From Eumeta japonica (Eukaryota; Arthropoda; Insecta; Lepidoptera; Psychidae): a stretch of DNA of 64,000 nt. Below, in pieces: positions 36,901-48,900 of the stretch. The translations under genes and the position numbers were made by a program. Below the pieces are notes generated by a model. That model had not been told where the DNA came from and did no database searches. It was given only the letters and a program-made list of their open reading frames with translations. Numbering within the stretch: position 1 is the first letter of the stretch; each line of letters opens with the position of its first letter. The stretch lies in NCBI GenBank assembly GCA_005406025.1, contig BGZK01000287.1, forward strand, positions 310,001-374,000. The letters run 5' to 3'.

Positions 36901-39900
36901 TACCATACTTAATCTACATTGACAATATGTTATGTTTAAAAGCAGAAACACCATATTATTACCAAGTTCAAGGGCAACTTTACTGCAGTAACAGAAAATA
37001 TTGTAATTTTATAGTTTATACCTATAAAAGTTTAGAGGTGGTTTTTGTAATTAGGAATGATGAATTTATAAAGCAAATGCTATACAAATTGGACTCTTTT
37101 TATCATTCTTATTTCAAGAAAGCTATAATTAACAAATATTATTATAAGAATTATTTAGAAATTATAAAACATGATTTTTCTGAATAACCATAAATAAAAA
37201 TGTGTTACTTTTTGATGATTATTGTGCCAAGGTATTGTGAAAACAAAAAATAAAAGATATTTTATAATAAGGCTTTTATTTATAACTCTTGCTTGTATAA
37301 CAAACTTGCTCATTAAAATTTCACCTTTGAATTAACAAAATATTATAAAAGTGAAACACTTGACCAAAAGGTTTCTGGACATTGAGATAAGATGCTAAAA
37401 TTATTAATTTACAATTTTTCCCAAAGTTACATAACATAAAGCACACAAAAATATTTTGACATTAACGGAACATAGTATGCATTGACATCAGTTTAAAAAT
37501 TTTATATGTTTTATCAGACCTATTAAACGTTCAATATGTATCTGATTAGCAGCTAATTTCTGGTCATGTTTTAATTTGATCCCAGGTAATTGAGATAAAC
37601 CTTTCAAAAATTTGGCACAAGTAATGTAACATCTCTAGGTGCTAACAAATCTTGAATGTTAAATCCGATCTGCCATGATTCCATCACCTGGATTACATTT
37701 ATGCATAAGATTACAGCGCTCTATGATTTGCCTGTCACTAGTTGATCCTCCATATCCTTCTGAACAATATGACAGTAGTCCACCAGGTGTAGATCAACCA
37801 GAAACTTAATTGTGTTGTGATGTTTGTAAGTACTAAAAGTCGCCTGTTGTGATTTTGGGTTTTAGGTCTTGTGATAGGCACTTCAGTTCCATCTATAATT
37901 ACTCTGGTAATTTTATGGCTTTTTAAACTGTGATGGCATGAAATAATCAACGAGTTCTCTGCTTGCCATATATTTAGTTTTGACCACAATTGGTGTACAA
38001 AATTGATCCATGTTACAAATACATTACCTACTTCTGATTTACTGATATCAAAGTTTTGATAGAATGAAATCATCTAAGTTCCTTCTGAGTTTCATTAGCA
38101 TAAGTAAAAACTGATCTTCAATAGACATATTCATAATATGATTCCTACGATAACAAATACTGTGTGCCATCGGCAAAAGAGTTGATAAAACAGTCTTAAA
38201 CTTCTCATAGCTTTCTAGTCCAGTATAGTATAGTATAGTTTCATTATCTGTCATAAGCTGATAGTTTGAAAAAAGCAAATTCAAAATTGGAGTCTGGGTA
38301 AATGAATTCACAAGCCTGATTGATCTTTCCGTTCATCGCTAACTGTGTTTTCTTTCTCATGTGTTTTAATTTCAATTTCCATTTGTACTTCGGTAGATTT
38401 TCTTCTTTATCAGAGACTTCATTTCTATCTTCCATGGAATAATTACCAGTAAGTGTTTCTATAGGGTTCTGTGGAGGAAATAATTCTTTCTTTGCTGACC
38501 TTTCCATGTATCGATTTTGTCGTTTTATAGCAGATGTTGAAGGTTTAGGTGTCCATGGGAAAATGGAAGGAACAACACCTTTTTTTAAATGTCTACAAAG
38601 TGGTGGCAGTCCTGGAAATAAATTTCACTTATTAATTTCAATGACAACAAACACACGCATAATAAACTGTTTACTAGAAAACTGACAAACAAATATATGA
38701 TAGAACGATTTCTAATAAGATAATCTTACCTGTCGTAGCACAAATTTCTTGATAATCGGATTCTTTAAAATGTTTAGAGCATAACCTCGAATTCTTTGAA
38801 GCTTTGAATTTTTTATTTTTGTAGCTTTTCCCATAACTTTTTAATCGTTTGGAAATGTATGTCTTCCATTCTCATTGCACCCTACTATCACACATCGAGG
38901 CATTTTTATTAAAACAAAAATAAAACTTTGTAATTCCTCCAAAATGTTTGTTATGGGTCAGAAATACAAAGCGCAGCCTAGCGGATGAAAAATGTACTAT
39001 CCAGTAAACAACTCAATTGCAGTGCCTCTGTCAATCATGCCTGGAAAAGGTTCTCCATGGTTCATTTTTTTTCACTCTATCATAAGGTTTTTCTAGATTT
39101 ACGAAAATACTGAAGACATTTTGGCCCTTGGTCAAAAATTTTTCTACAAGGTTTTGGTAGAGAAAAGATTTAGTGCGTGCATTCCATTATCTTTCGAAAT
39201 TCCGCTTGGATATCTCTGATCTTATTCTCTGTCTCATTTACAACCCTTTCAATAATACAGTTTGCCAACGACGCTGAGGAGGCTTATAGGACTGTCAATT
39301 GTGCAAACCTGGCATGAACTTTTCCCTTTATAGAGAGGTACAATGACGGCTTTTTCACCAGTTATTAGATGCCCTCCGGCTTTTCCAGCATTTGTTAAAG
39401 AGCTGGTACAGCAGGCTTGCCACCACACCCCCATCACCCCTCAGCATATCTGACGAAACTTCATCATATCCGGCAGCTTTTCCAATTTTCATAATTTCAT
39501 CAATTCTAATTTCATTTAAATTTTCATCATCAATCATATTATGATGAAAATTAAACTTATTCCAGAAAAGGTTTTGATTTGCCCGGAAATTATTCGAGAA
39601 TCTCCTGTCATAGCGTTCTTTTATATAAGTATTTCATTGTTTATACATTTTTGTTTTCATTTTTGCATCTTCATATGCAATTTCAGCCTCTTCTAAGCTT
39701 CTCTTTCAAACTGTCATTTGTTTGCACTCTGTTGTTGGTCTTTGCAGACAGTAAATATGGCCATGCTTTCTTCTATTCACAAATCATTTTCCTTATTTCA
39801 GGATTCCACCATTAATTATGTTTCTTACTAAAATTTGTTCTTTTACGAGGGCTACTATTTATGTGTCCGGAATATCAAAAAAAAAGCAAACATTTATCAT

Positions 39901-42900
39901 TTAATATGATTTGATTACTTTTTAAAATATTCACCATAATGTTCGATGCTCTTTTATATACGCTGAAACCAATTTTTTATAGCATTTTTTCCATTCTGAT
40001 TGAGGTATCTCCAAAATGTGCATTTTAAACGCATCATCGGCCTCTTCGCTGCTCGAAAAACGTTGACCACGTAATTTATTCTTTACGCTTGTGAATTAAT
40101 AGAAAGCGTTGGGTGCTAAGTCGAGGCTGTGCGGCGGATGACCCGCCATCTTGATCTTTTGACCTTCCAAAAACCGAATTGTTTCGACCGACATGTAAGA
40201 GTTAGATTAAGAAGAATAATTCTGCGTTGTCGGTCGTTTTTTTTTTTATTTCTTCAAAGACTTCTGGCAAACAAATGGTCGTGTACCACTTCGAATTAAC
40301 CGTTTTACGATTCTCTAGTGGACCACATATCCGTTTATGCAAAAAAACAGGCAACCATTTACTTTAAAGTGTTTTTAGCACGAATCTCTTTTGTTGGGTT
40401 CGGCTCATCTTGGAACACCCACACCGTTGACTGTTGTTTACTTTCAGGGTTATACGTATAGATCCAAGATTCATCACCTGTGTAGATATTATAAACAACT
40501 TTTATTGTTTGTTTATAATATCTACACTGACGCACTACGACGCACCATGATTGTATTTTTTTTATAATTTTTTGCACCAATCGACACGAGCCTGTTTTTG
40601 ATCAATGCTCAAGTTGTGCGGAATCCATCATATCCGGAACGCGAACAAATTTTTTTAAAGCCAAATTTCCGTGTAATATCTCACACATGCTCGTTATACT
40701 TATGCCCAGACACGCCTTCATCTCGCGATATGTAACATGACGATCTTGCATTATTAGTTTCTGCACCGCATCGATATTTTGTGGTACAACTACGGATTTA
40801 GGGCGATTCTCTTTAAATCGTGCGTGAGCATAGATTGCCCACGATTATACTCACTAAAAACAGTGGTTTTTGATGGTGCTTCATCCCCAGAAGTCGAAGT
40901 GAGTTTTTCGATGCACTGTTTTTGAGTTATCCAATGCCGAAAATCGTAATAAATCATCACACGAAAATTTTCACAAGTTAAATGCATAGTAATAAAAAAC
41001 AAACGATTCCAAAATGCTGACGCGCCGACAGTTACATGAAATAAACTGTATTCTACAGCCAAGAAGTTCCATTTTTACAAACTTTCATTAAATGCTGTAA
41101 TTACTTTTTAATTTTCAAGGTCCGCATAGAGAATCCGGACACCGCCGCAAATGCGCCTTTCGTTTTGCGGCGGTGTCCGGATTCTCTATGCGGACCTTGA
41201 AAATTCAGGTGAGGGACGTACGCGGAGAATTTTTAATATTGTTCTGTATGGCCAGTTCCTGTATACACAAATAGCAGCCCCTTATTCACTCCACATACCT
41301 TTTTTGCTTTGTCTACTAATATAGATTTCGTCACCTTCCATAATTCGTCAAATTTTAAACACTCATACTGTTTGGTTTCACCCAAACTATCTTTCAATCG
41401 CTCTTCATACTCATCTTTTACATTCTGATCCTAGAGTTAACTAACTTTTATTAGTTCTAGCTCTCTATTGACCACTTTCGCATGCTGTCGCTAACTTTGG
41501 CATTAAGCTTTAATTGTACAGAGCATAGACCACCAAGAAGTGATCTGTACCAATGTTAACGCTGTGGTATACTCTCCATCCAAAACTTTGCTTTTCAACC
41601 GATCATCCACAAATAATATGAGGAGTCTATTATACATATAGATACACACGCGCACATATATGTATATATAGAAATAGGAATATGGAAAATTTTTTTCTTT
41701 TTCTGCTTTAACCTCTTCAACATCATTTTTTTTCTGTCCAAGTGAATAAGTACTCGTGTGAGGATTTAATACCAAAGAAAAAGCGTTACCTTGGCGGCGC
41801 TGACGGCGATCTTGAACACGAGCAGCGCCAGCCCGATGGACACCGACTTGGCGGTGAGCAGCGCCGTCAGCAGCAGCCACGTGGAGGTGGCGCCCACGTG
41901 GAACACCAGAGGCATCATCGCCATGGACATCTTCTTGACATTCCTGCCTTCTGGGGACAAAACTCTCTCTGCGAATCTGAGTGGCTTTGGACGAATTTTG
42001 TCTACGGACCGCGACAATCTCGACGGCCGATCTAAGTCGCGTCGCGATTGACAAATTTCAATAGTATTTAATTATTGTTTATTTGACTGCATCGTTAGCA
42101 CAAATCGGTCATACATTTCGGCGGGTTCTGTATTCTATGCTAGTTTGTACCAAAAAGGAAGTTCTGTGGCGGAGTTATTATGTTCTCAAAGCATTGCATT
42201 TGACAACGAAGCAGACTTTTTTTCGCAAGTCGCAAATATGGTTTCTGTTGAGAGTTTATAAAATTGTACTCGTTGTGTAAGAAGCCTTATAGGATCGCCC
42301 GTGAGTCTCTTTGACTGTCAGTTCGTCTGTGAGAGCCAATTCGCTCGGAATACTGACGTTTAATAGACATACGTATCTCTGTGACCCAAGTACTTTATTG
42401 TAACTAAATAAAAGTATGAAATATGAGAGTCACTTTTTGGGGGGTAAATAAGAAAATTAAAAAAAAAGATTTGCGAATTGTACTATGTTATGTATCAAAT
42501 GAAAGCTTGCGAGGATCTCGATTATATTTTATTTGTAATTTTAAAATAAATAGAATTAAGAAAATAAATGAAAAATTTATCTTATTTTGCACCAAACCTA
42601 ATGCACAAAAATGTTGAAAAATATGCTAAAAATAGTTATTTACTTGTAAATTACAGAAAAACCTAAGAAGTCTACTTAAGAAGAAGTGTGCTTCATATTC
42701 GTTCATTTCAATGTCCAAAATAAACTGACATGCACTAAGTACGTGAAAGCATACTTATGCGTGTCACTTTATTTTTTGTTTTTGCTCTGCCGTAAAAGGA
42801 GTCATATATGCAAGCGTCATACTTGACGTGGCCATTGCGCAAACTTAAGAAAAACAACAGATAAAAATAGGCCAATTGCGAATGAGATTCGTACTAAAAA

Positions 42901-45900
42901 TAATCACGAGGAAAATGCTTTAAGTGTTTAATACAACTATATTTTTTTAGCTGGAACCCTCGGTTCGCGTATTCGACTCGCACTTGGTGCATACACGCGG
43001 GAAAAGTAGAACTTCTTTGGGGCCTTCACACACTGACCGGTCACACCGAGTTTGCTCAACATAAGTATATATTTAAGTGTTGCATCATCAATCTAGTCGC
43101 TTGAATTTTCATTATATTTATAATTATGAATAATATATAACGCGTATATTTATTTATTTGAGTCAATCAAACCGTAAACATACCAAGTGCTTATGTTTAA
43201 AATACATTTAAAAATACGAATTTAATGTGTTACCAATACCGTTAACCACAGATCGGTACGTATGAAGAAATCTTGATAAGTGTCTGTCTATACATGAAAA
43301 AAAAAATTAACACCTGTATGTACTGCGTCTACGCATGTACTGTTTTCGGCAGCGAATAAACAGTTTTGGTGAGAAAGCACACAGGTTTATATCGATTTAT
43401 CGATCATAGAGCAGCCAAGAATCATTTTTTTTTATTTAAGATTGTTTACTCAAAAACTTCAAATAGGTGCGTCACGTTTTTGTGACAGGGGTAGCTATCG
43501 AAAAAGAATTTAGCAAAATAACTATGTTGATATATAAAAAAAAAAAACGGACGATCAAAGCCGGCGTCGACGCAGTCGACCACGAACGTCGACGCTTAAC
43601 AAGGCTCAGAATGATTCGTTACCGCACCCGAACGTAAACAAGTACCATTTGCGTAGGCGCAGCCGCCGCCCGCCAACGACGGCGGCATCTCGCGGACGTG
43701 GAATTAACTGTGGTCGTTCGTTTAATTTATTTTTGTAGCTATCAAACGAGCGCGAGCCGCCCGTCTGAGCGGCGACCATATTTGATGAGTGCGCTCGCCC
43801 GCTTCTCGTCGGAAATCGGTCCGCGCCCGTGTTTTAGAGAGCCGACTTCGCGTTGCGAATGTGCGTTTATGAGTACGGGTTTGGCCTCTTTTTACAACTC
43901 GACTAATTGCCATCGGGCGTGCTTTCGTTCGGTTCGCATTCCGTGCTCGTAAAGTAATTTCTAAATTACGCCTCGATCGGATGTCGGTCGATGGGCGCTT
44001 TCGAACGAGTATTAGGCCCAGCCCGCGATCGCATTAGGGCCGGTCGCGCGAATTGGACCTAGCGCGAGAGCCGCGGCGACCTCGAACGGGCGCCGCCCGG
44101 AGTGAACCGGATCGAAGCCCCTTAGAGAACTTTACGCCTCTGGCCGGGGCCGCTGTGGCTCGGCGGTGAAAACATCGCCGTCGGACGGTGACGAGCCGAG
44201 TTCGACCCCGCTCGCGGGCTAATCTGTAGATGAGTTTCTTACTGGAGTCCGATTGAACCATTTCGAGCCACTCGGTTCGAAATAAACAAATTGCGGGAGT
44301 GCGCGCCCGGCGGCGGGTGCCCTACCTCTGCCGTAGGTCTGTCCAATAATAAAAAGAAATTACTCCTAACGCTAACCTAAGGACCATATGACCTAGTTAA
44401 CAAAACCTTTCGTTTGTTCAGCGATTGCCGCACGCGACGCGTCTCTCTCGGCGCATGCGACTGTGAAAATATTTCATCGACAAGAAACACTATGAAGTAA
44501 TTTAGCTGTAAAGTTGAATACAAATATTACGATGAATAAAAGTACCTCAAAAATACATGAAACATGACATTTAAGTTTTGAAACAAGTCCAATATGAAAA
44601 TTTTAGCACGTAAAAAGTAGAATTGCCGAAAGTTAATTTTTTTGAAGATTCTGACCGTGGTTATAGCTTCTGCTGTCTAGAACAAATCGTTTTCTTTCAG
44701 CTGTAACGGTTTGAACCAGTGTGAATGTTTGGAAAATGCAAACAAACGAACGTCTATATGACCACTGCATTACAATAATAATATAAATTCACGCCTATTT
44801 CACAGAAGGGTAAGCAGCGACTTATAGATTTTCTATATTATTATTAAGGTTATATTTCGAGGTGGTAGGTTTCTAGTTTCTAGAGTTGCGTGGACAAAGT
44901 TTGCCGACGGGACACTGTCCTGTTCATCCATTCGTCCTGCTTTTAAAGGGCGTCCTTGATCGTAATTATTATTGCAAAAGCGGTAATACGTGCAAATGTC
45001 CGACTTTATGCGGTTATTTTGCATACACTGTAGTCAGACAACGGATTAAGTAAACGGACCAAGTTTGAACCGATATCTCTACGGATCTCTGAGAGAATGT
45101 AAGAAAACACACGTTTTGGTAAATGCATAAAACAAACATATTGTGGGCTGTTATGTGCACGAATTCAAATCACACTTAGCCGGTTTTGTTTGTGACGTTA
45201 TTGTGCATCGGCAATACGAAAAGAATAAATCAGCTTTATGTCCACCAACACAATCGAGAGGACAAATGACAATATTATGGATTTTCGGAAATTTTCCAAA
45301 CGTGACTAAATTTATGGGGTGCGCAAAACAAAGAGCCATAAAATCATGGTGCTCGAAATGAATATATTATACAATAGTTGTCGACAACCATAGACTAGGG
45401 ATAAAAATATTTTTGAAGTTTGCAGTAGCGACAACACGAAGTTACGAACTGTCGACTGTATAAGTACACATTACTCTACGGTCAGTTCCATGAGTAACCA
45501 ATTAAATTTGAAATAATCTTTACAGCAGCAACTTCAATCTCCATTTTGAAATGAATCGTAAAATACCTTAATACTACACTAGAATGTAGTAATTCATTTT
45601 AATGTGTAGTTTCATACGATACTAAAGAGTTTTTAATTGTTGTGGTAGCGGATGTTAGACATTAAGATGTGTGTGGTCCGCGTTTACACGACGAGCTAGC
45701 CGGCGTCCGCCAGTGACCTCGCTGCGCCGGCGTCGTCCAGCTCATACGCTCGCGTTTGTGTGACGTTAGGTATCTACATAACATGCACTCGGCTCGTTAT
45801 CTCGGCTAATGGCGAGATCGATCGCTCGAAGTGACGGTCGGTGTGGGGCCATGCGGAGGATCGACGCGAGCGCGCTTAAACTTGAAATCTGGACAAGAAT

Positions 45901-48900
45901 CATGATTTTAAATATGAATTTTGTTATGATACAGAAATCATCATTGTTGTTCGCTTCATCCGCCCGCCAACGCATATTTACTCCGGGTCGGACATATACG
46001 CGTTACAGTAGAGTCACCCCAAGGGAGTGATTTTAGTTGGTAAAAATTTCACATAAACCGGTCTCTAGGTCGCGTGGCCGGGTATCTTTGAAATAAAGTG
46101 TGAATCTAAAATATAAAAATCAATAAGTACTTGCCTGTCGGTGTTTTATACGCCGCCATACATTCATCCGATTGCGAAAAAACTTTGTTAATTTATTGCT
46201 TGTATTTGCACAAAGATGCGAATGCAAGCAAATACAAGAGATGAAAAAACTAGCATTTGTAATCGACTTTGCCTGCACATTTGTATTACTGAACCCAACT
46301 CCTGAACTGATTTTAAAATTTTTTATTCATGAAAAGGTACACTATCTCCAAGTAATATAGCTTAAATTTTATTTTGAGATTATTATTTACCTCAGTTTGG
46401 TCCAAAATAGATGAAGGATAAGAAGACATACACACAGACAGTAACTCATATTGTATGTGACAGTGTGTTACGCCAGTGCACTAAAGTCATTTATAATCGG
46501 TTCAACCATGATTGAGTTATAAAAAGTTATACAGATGAAACAATCGGGAAGAAATCTTTCCTTTTTGATTCAGCGTCATGCTATCTTTATGTAAAATTTC
46601 ATGAAAATCGGTGGAGTGGTTTAGTTGGGAAAAGGTAAAAAAGCAGGCAGGCAGAATTACTTTCCAATTTATAATATAGTACGTATTAGTCTTATACCCA
46701 TTTTCAATTCGTGTCTATTAATATTTCACTTCTGAATAATATAATATGATTGTACAGAGAATTCAAAGAAATTCATCTAATAGTTGAAATTAGAAAGAAG
46801 AGTGACCGCAATGAGGAGCAGCACCGATAGCAGAATTGAGACTAGGACCGGGATCAACTACGGGAGCAAAATCGGATGCTATTTGGACTGAGACCGGGTG
46901 TGGAATGAAAAGCGGGACCGCTATGGACTCAAGAGTGAGACAAATCGGCATCGAGAGCTGAACCGGGATCGGAATGGAGGATGGGGCGGATTTGGCTGAC
47001 GCCTTTTTTGTTGTGTTCGTAATTGTTAGGAAAGAGTTTGTGTGAAAAAATTTTTTTCATCTTATCTGCTCGTCCGGGATATCTTCGGAACGGCTGAACT
47101 GATAATGTTGAGACTTTCTCTGAAAAATAGAGGAGCTAGAGGCCTTCTTTTATGACACTTTTTATAACGGATTATTTAGAGTTCCTGCGTAAATGTGAAA
47201 AACTCTTGAAAATCGGAAAGAAATATTGGAAGTGAATCAAAGGTAGAACCGAAATCGAGATTTAGATCGAGCCAAAATGGAGGGCGAGGGACGGGGTCGG
47301 GGTCATGATGGTCACGGCACCATCGGTCAGTGCTAAAGAGGTAGGAATTCATTGGCGGACATAGGAATTGTAATTTAAGAAAAATTGTATGAATCAAGGT
47401 ATTGCGATACGCAAACAGATAGATGAATGAATAGCGAGTTCAGCTTAAAACTGAGCACTTTCCGTTTGTCACATTTCTACGCGAAATTCCGAAGGCGATT
47501 TTATAATATCGTGCGTGATAATATAAATCGTGCGACATCAATAGAGGAATGCGTGAACGCGTTTGAAACCGGCCCGACATTTTTCAATCGAGACACGTGC
47601 GTAGTACCGCCGCCCGCCGCCGGACGCCCGCGGCGCTAACGCAATCATGCGCATGCGTAGCGCTCCCGTTAATTTGATACGACACGACTCCTGCCAATCA
47701 AAAATATATTTTTTTATTGACGGTGTGAGTTGTGACGATGCAGTTCGACGTATTATGATAATACTTCGTATTCTTAACGAGATAGGCGACAAGAGTTGGC
47801 CGGACTTATCAAAAATTCAGAATGTCCCGCATCCAATCTGCGAGAAAAACTCTAATTATAAAAATATTATGCGCGATTAAAGTAAAACTTTTATATTTAC
47901 AGCAATATGCTTCAAACTCTCATTTGCAATACTTAACTGCTAACTGTTAAAGTCCAAAACTGAACACTTCAAAATATCGGCAATCCTAGAGATATTGACA
48001 TTTGTGACATTAATTTAATGTCACAAGTATCAATATTTTTAAAACTAACTAAGCCAATAATGAAGTTAAAACAGCATGCACAATTATATTAATAGTTAGA
48101 AGTTCGGTTATAAGTTTGACATGTAGCATAAGATGTGACACATGAGTGCGTCACATAAAGTATTTTACGTCTATGCCTAAGCGATAGAGCAACGGAGTAG
48201 CAAAGAGGTGAGGACACGCAGCGGGAGGCATTGGCTGGCCTCCTTCAACTGCGTCCTCCTCACTTCCCTTCCGGGCGAAATCATTTGGTCACAGATTTTT
48301 TTAGATACTAGAAATAATTTTACACTATGCGGACTCAATGCACGAAAATCATTGGACAAACGTATTAAGATAAAATTTTATACCTGCTGCGGCGATATGA
48401 ATTCAAATTTTGAAGATTGCCAGATGGTGTTATTCCAGTTTTAGTAAGGATTAAAGCGACCTACATTCGCTGACGCAATTGATCCAGGACGGTCGCAACG
48501 TGGCGGCGCGGTCCGAGCGGATTCCTATGAAACTCGACTCGAAACAATTGGATCAGTTCAGAAAGCGACGAGTGTCAGCATTCAACTACGTAATTACGAA
48601 TCGGTCGAGTTGGTTGGACGAGTGCGTAACAATGTCGAAAACGAAGAGTGAGATGATGTGTGACGTAAAAAATCATAAAGCGAGCGCCCGAACTGGAACT
48701 CATGCAAAAGTTCGGCAACCGCCCGCCGGTTGCGGCAGGTCGCCGAGCCCGCCGCGACACTAAAAACAGGCAGGAAGTAAAACGTAAACTTTTAGCACGC
48801 CGCTCGAGGCGGCGACCGTTTGAAAGTAAATACACTTTTTCGTAAAAAAAATAAACCCGTTTGCCGACAAACATATTTATTCAGGAGTCGTGATGTGGCT

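Larger units (their letters stand above)
35148..39014. mobile_element. Two-gene DNA transposon (ISL2EU/IS4EU-like: THAP-DDE transposase plus SAP-SWIM-YqaJ nuclease)
   Basis: About 3.87 kb, bounded by short inverted ends: GAGTTGTTTA at 35148-35157 and its complement at 39005-39014, with looser inverted similarity inward (GACCCCATAA versus the complement of TTATGGGTCA). It splits a LINE reading frame cleanly; the LINE reads ...GTA-I-A-EQK when the element is removed, with the break in a CAATTG-like target. It contains two convergent genes described below. I recall from the transposon literature that ISL2EU/IS4EU elements carry a DDE transposase and a YqaJ-type nuclease; the assignment rests on that plus the visible motifs. 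Both genes have frameshifts, so the copy is inactive. Confidence 0.72.
34060..41650 (-). mobile_element. RTE-type non-LTR retrotransposon (LINE) remnant, split by nested insertions
   Basis: Minus-strand pieces in transcript order: about 41650-41215 (linker after the endonuclease, ITSWWSMLC and later LLFVYTG), about 39835-39015 (KAVIVPLYKGK, ISLLSVVGKL, reverse transcriptase N-half, preceded by AAGYDEVSSDMLRG), then 35147-34060 (RRGVRQGFVASP, MDELS, QVILA, TRVERGVLRRFGH, then the 3' end). Together they colinearly cover reverse transcriptase motifs of an RTE-like element. Many stops and shifts: inactive. It is interrupted at 39014/35148 by a DNA transposon and between about 39840 and 41210 by a mariner copy plus a hairpin. 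Confidence 0.8.

Noticed and set aside
41742..42051. Plus-strand 97-aa and 86-aa frames
   Set aside because: Antisense shadows of Osiris-like exon 2, which has matching splice sites and a coherent hydrophobic segment.
44100..44230. A complete tRNA gene
   Set aside because: A- and B-box-like motifs occur, but I could not pair an acceptor stem or a 5-bp anticodon stem around them.
43698..44261. Arg/Ser-rich frames on both strands in the GC-rich block
   Set aside because: Stop codons are rare in GC-rich DNA by chance; no domain, no paired splice sites found.
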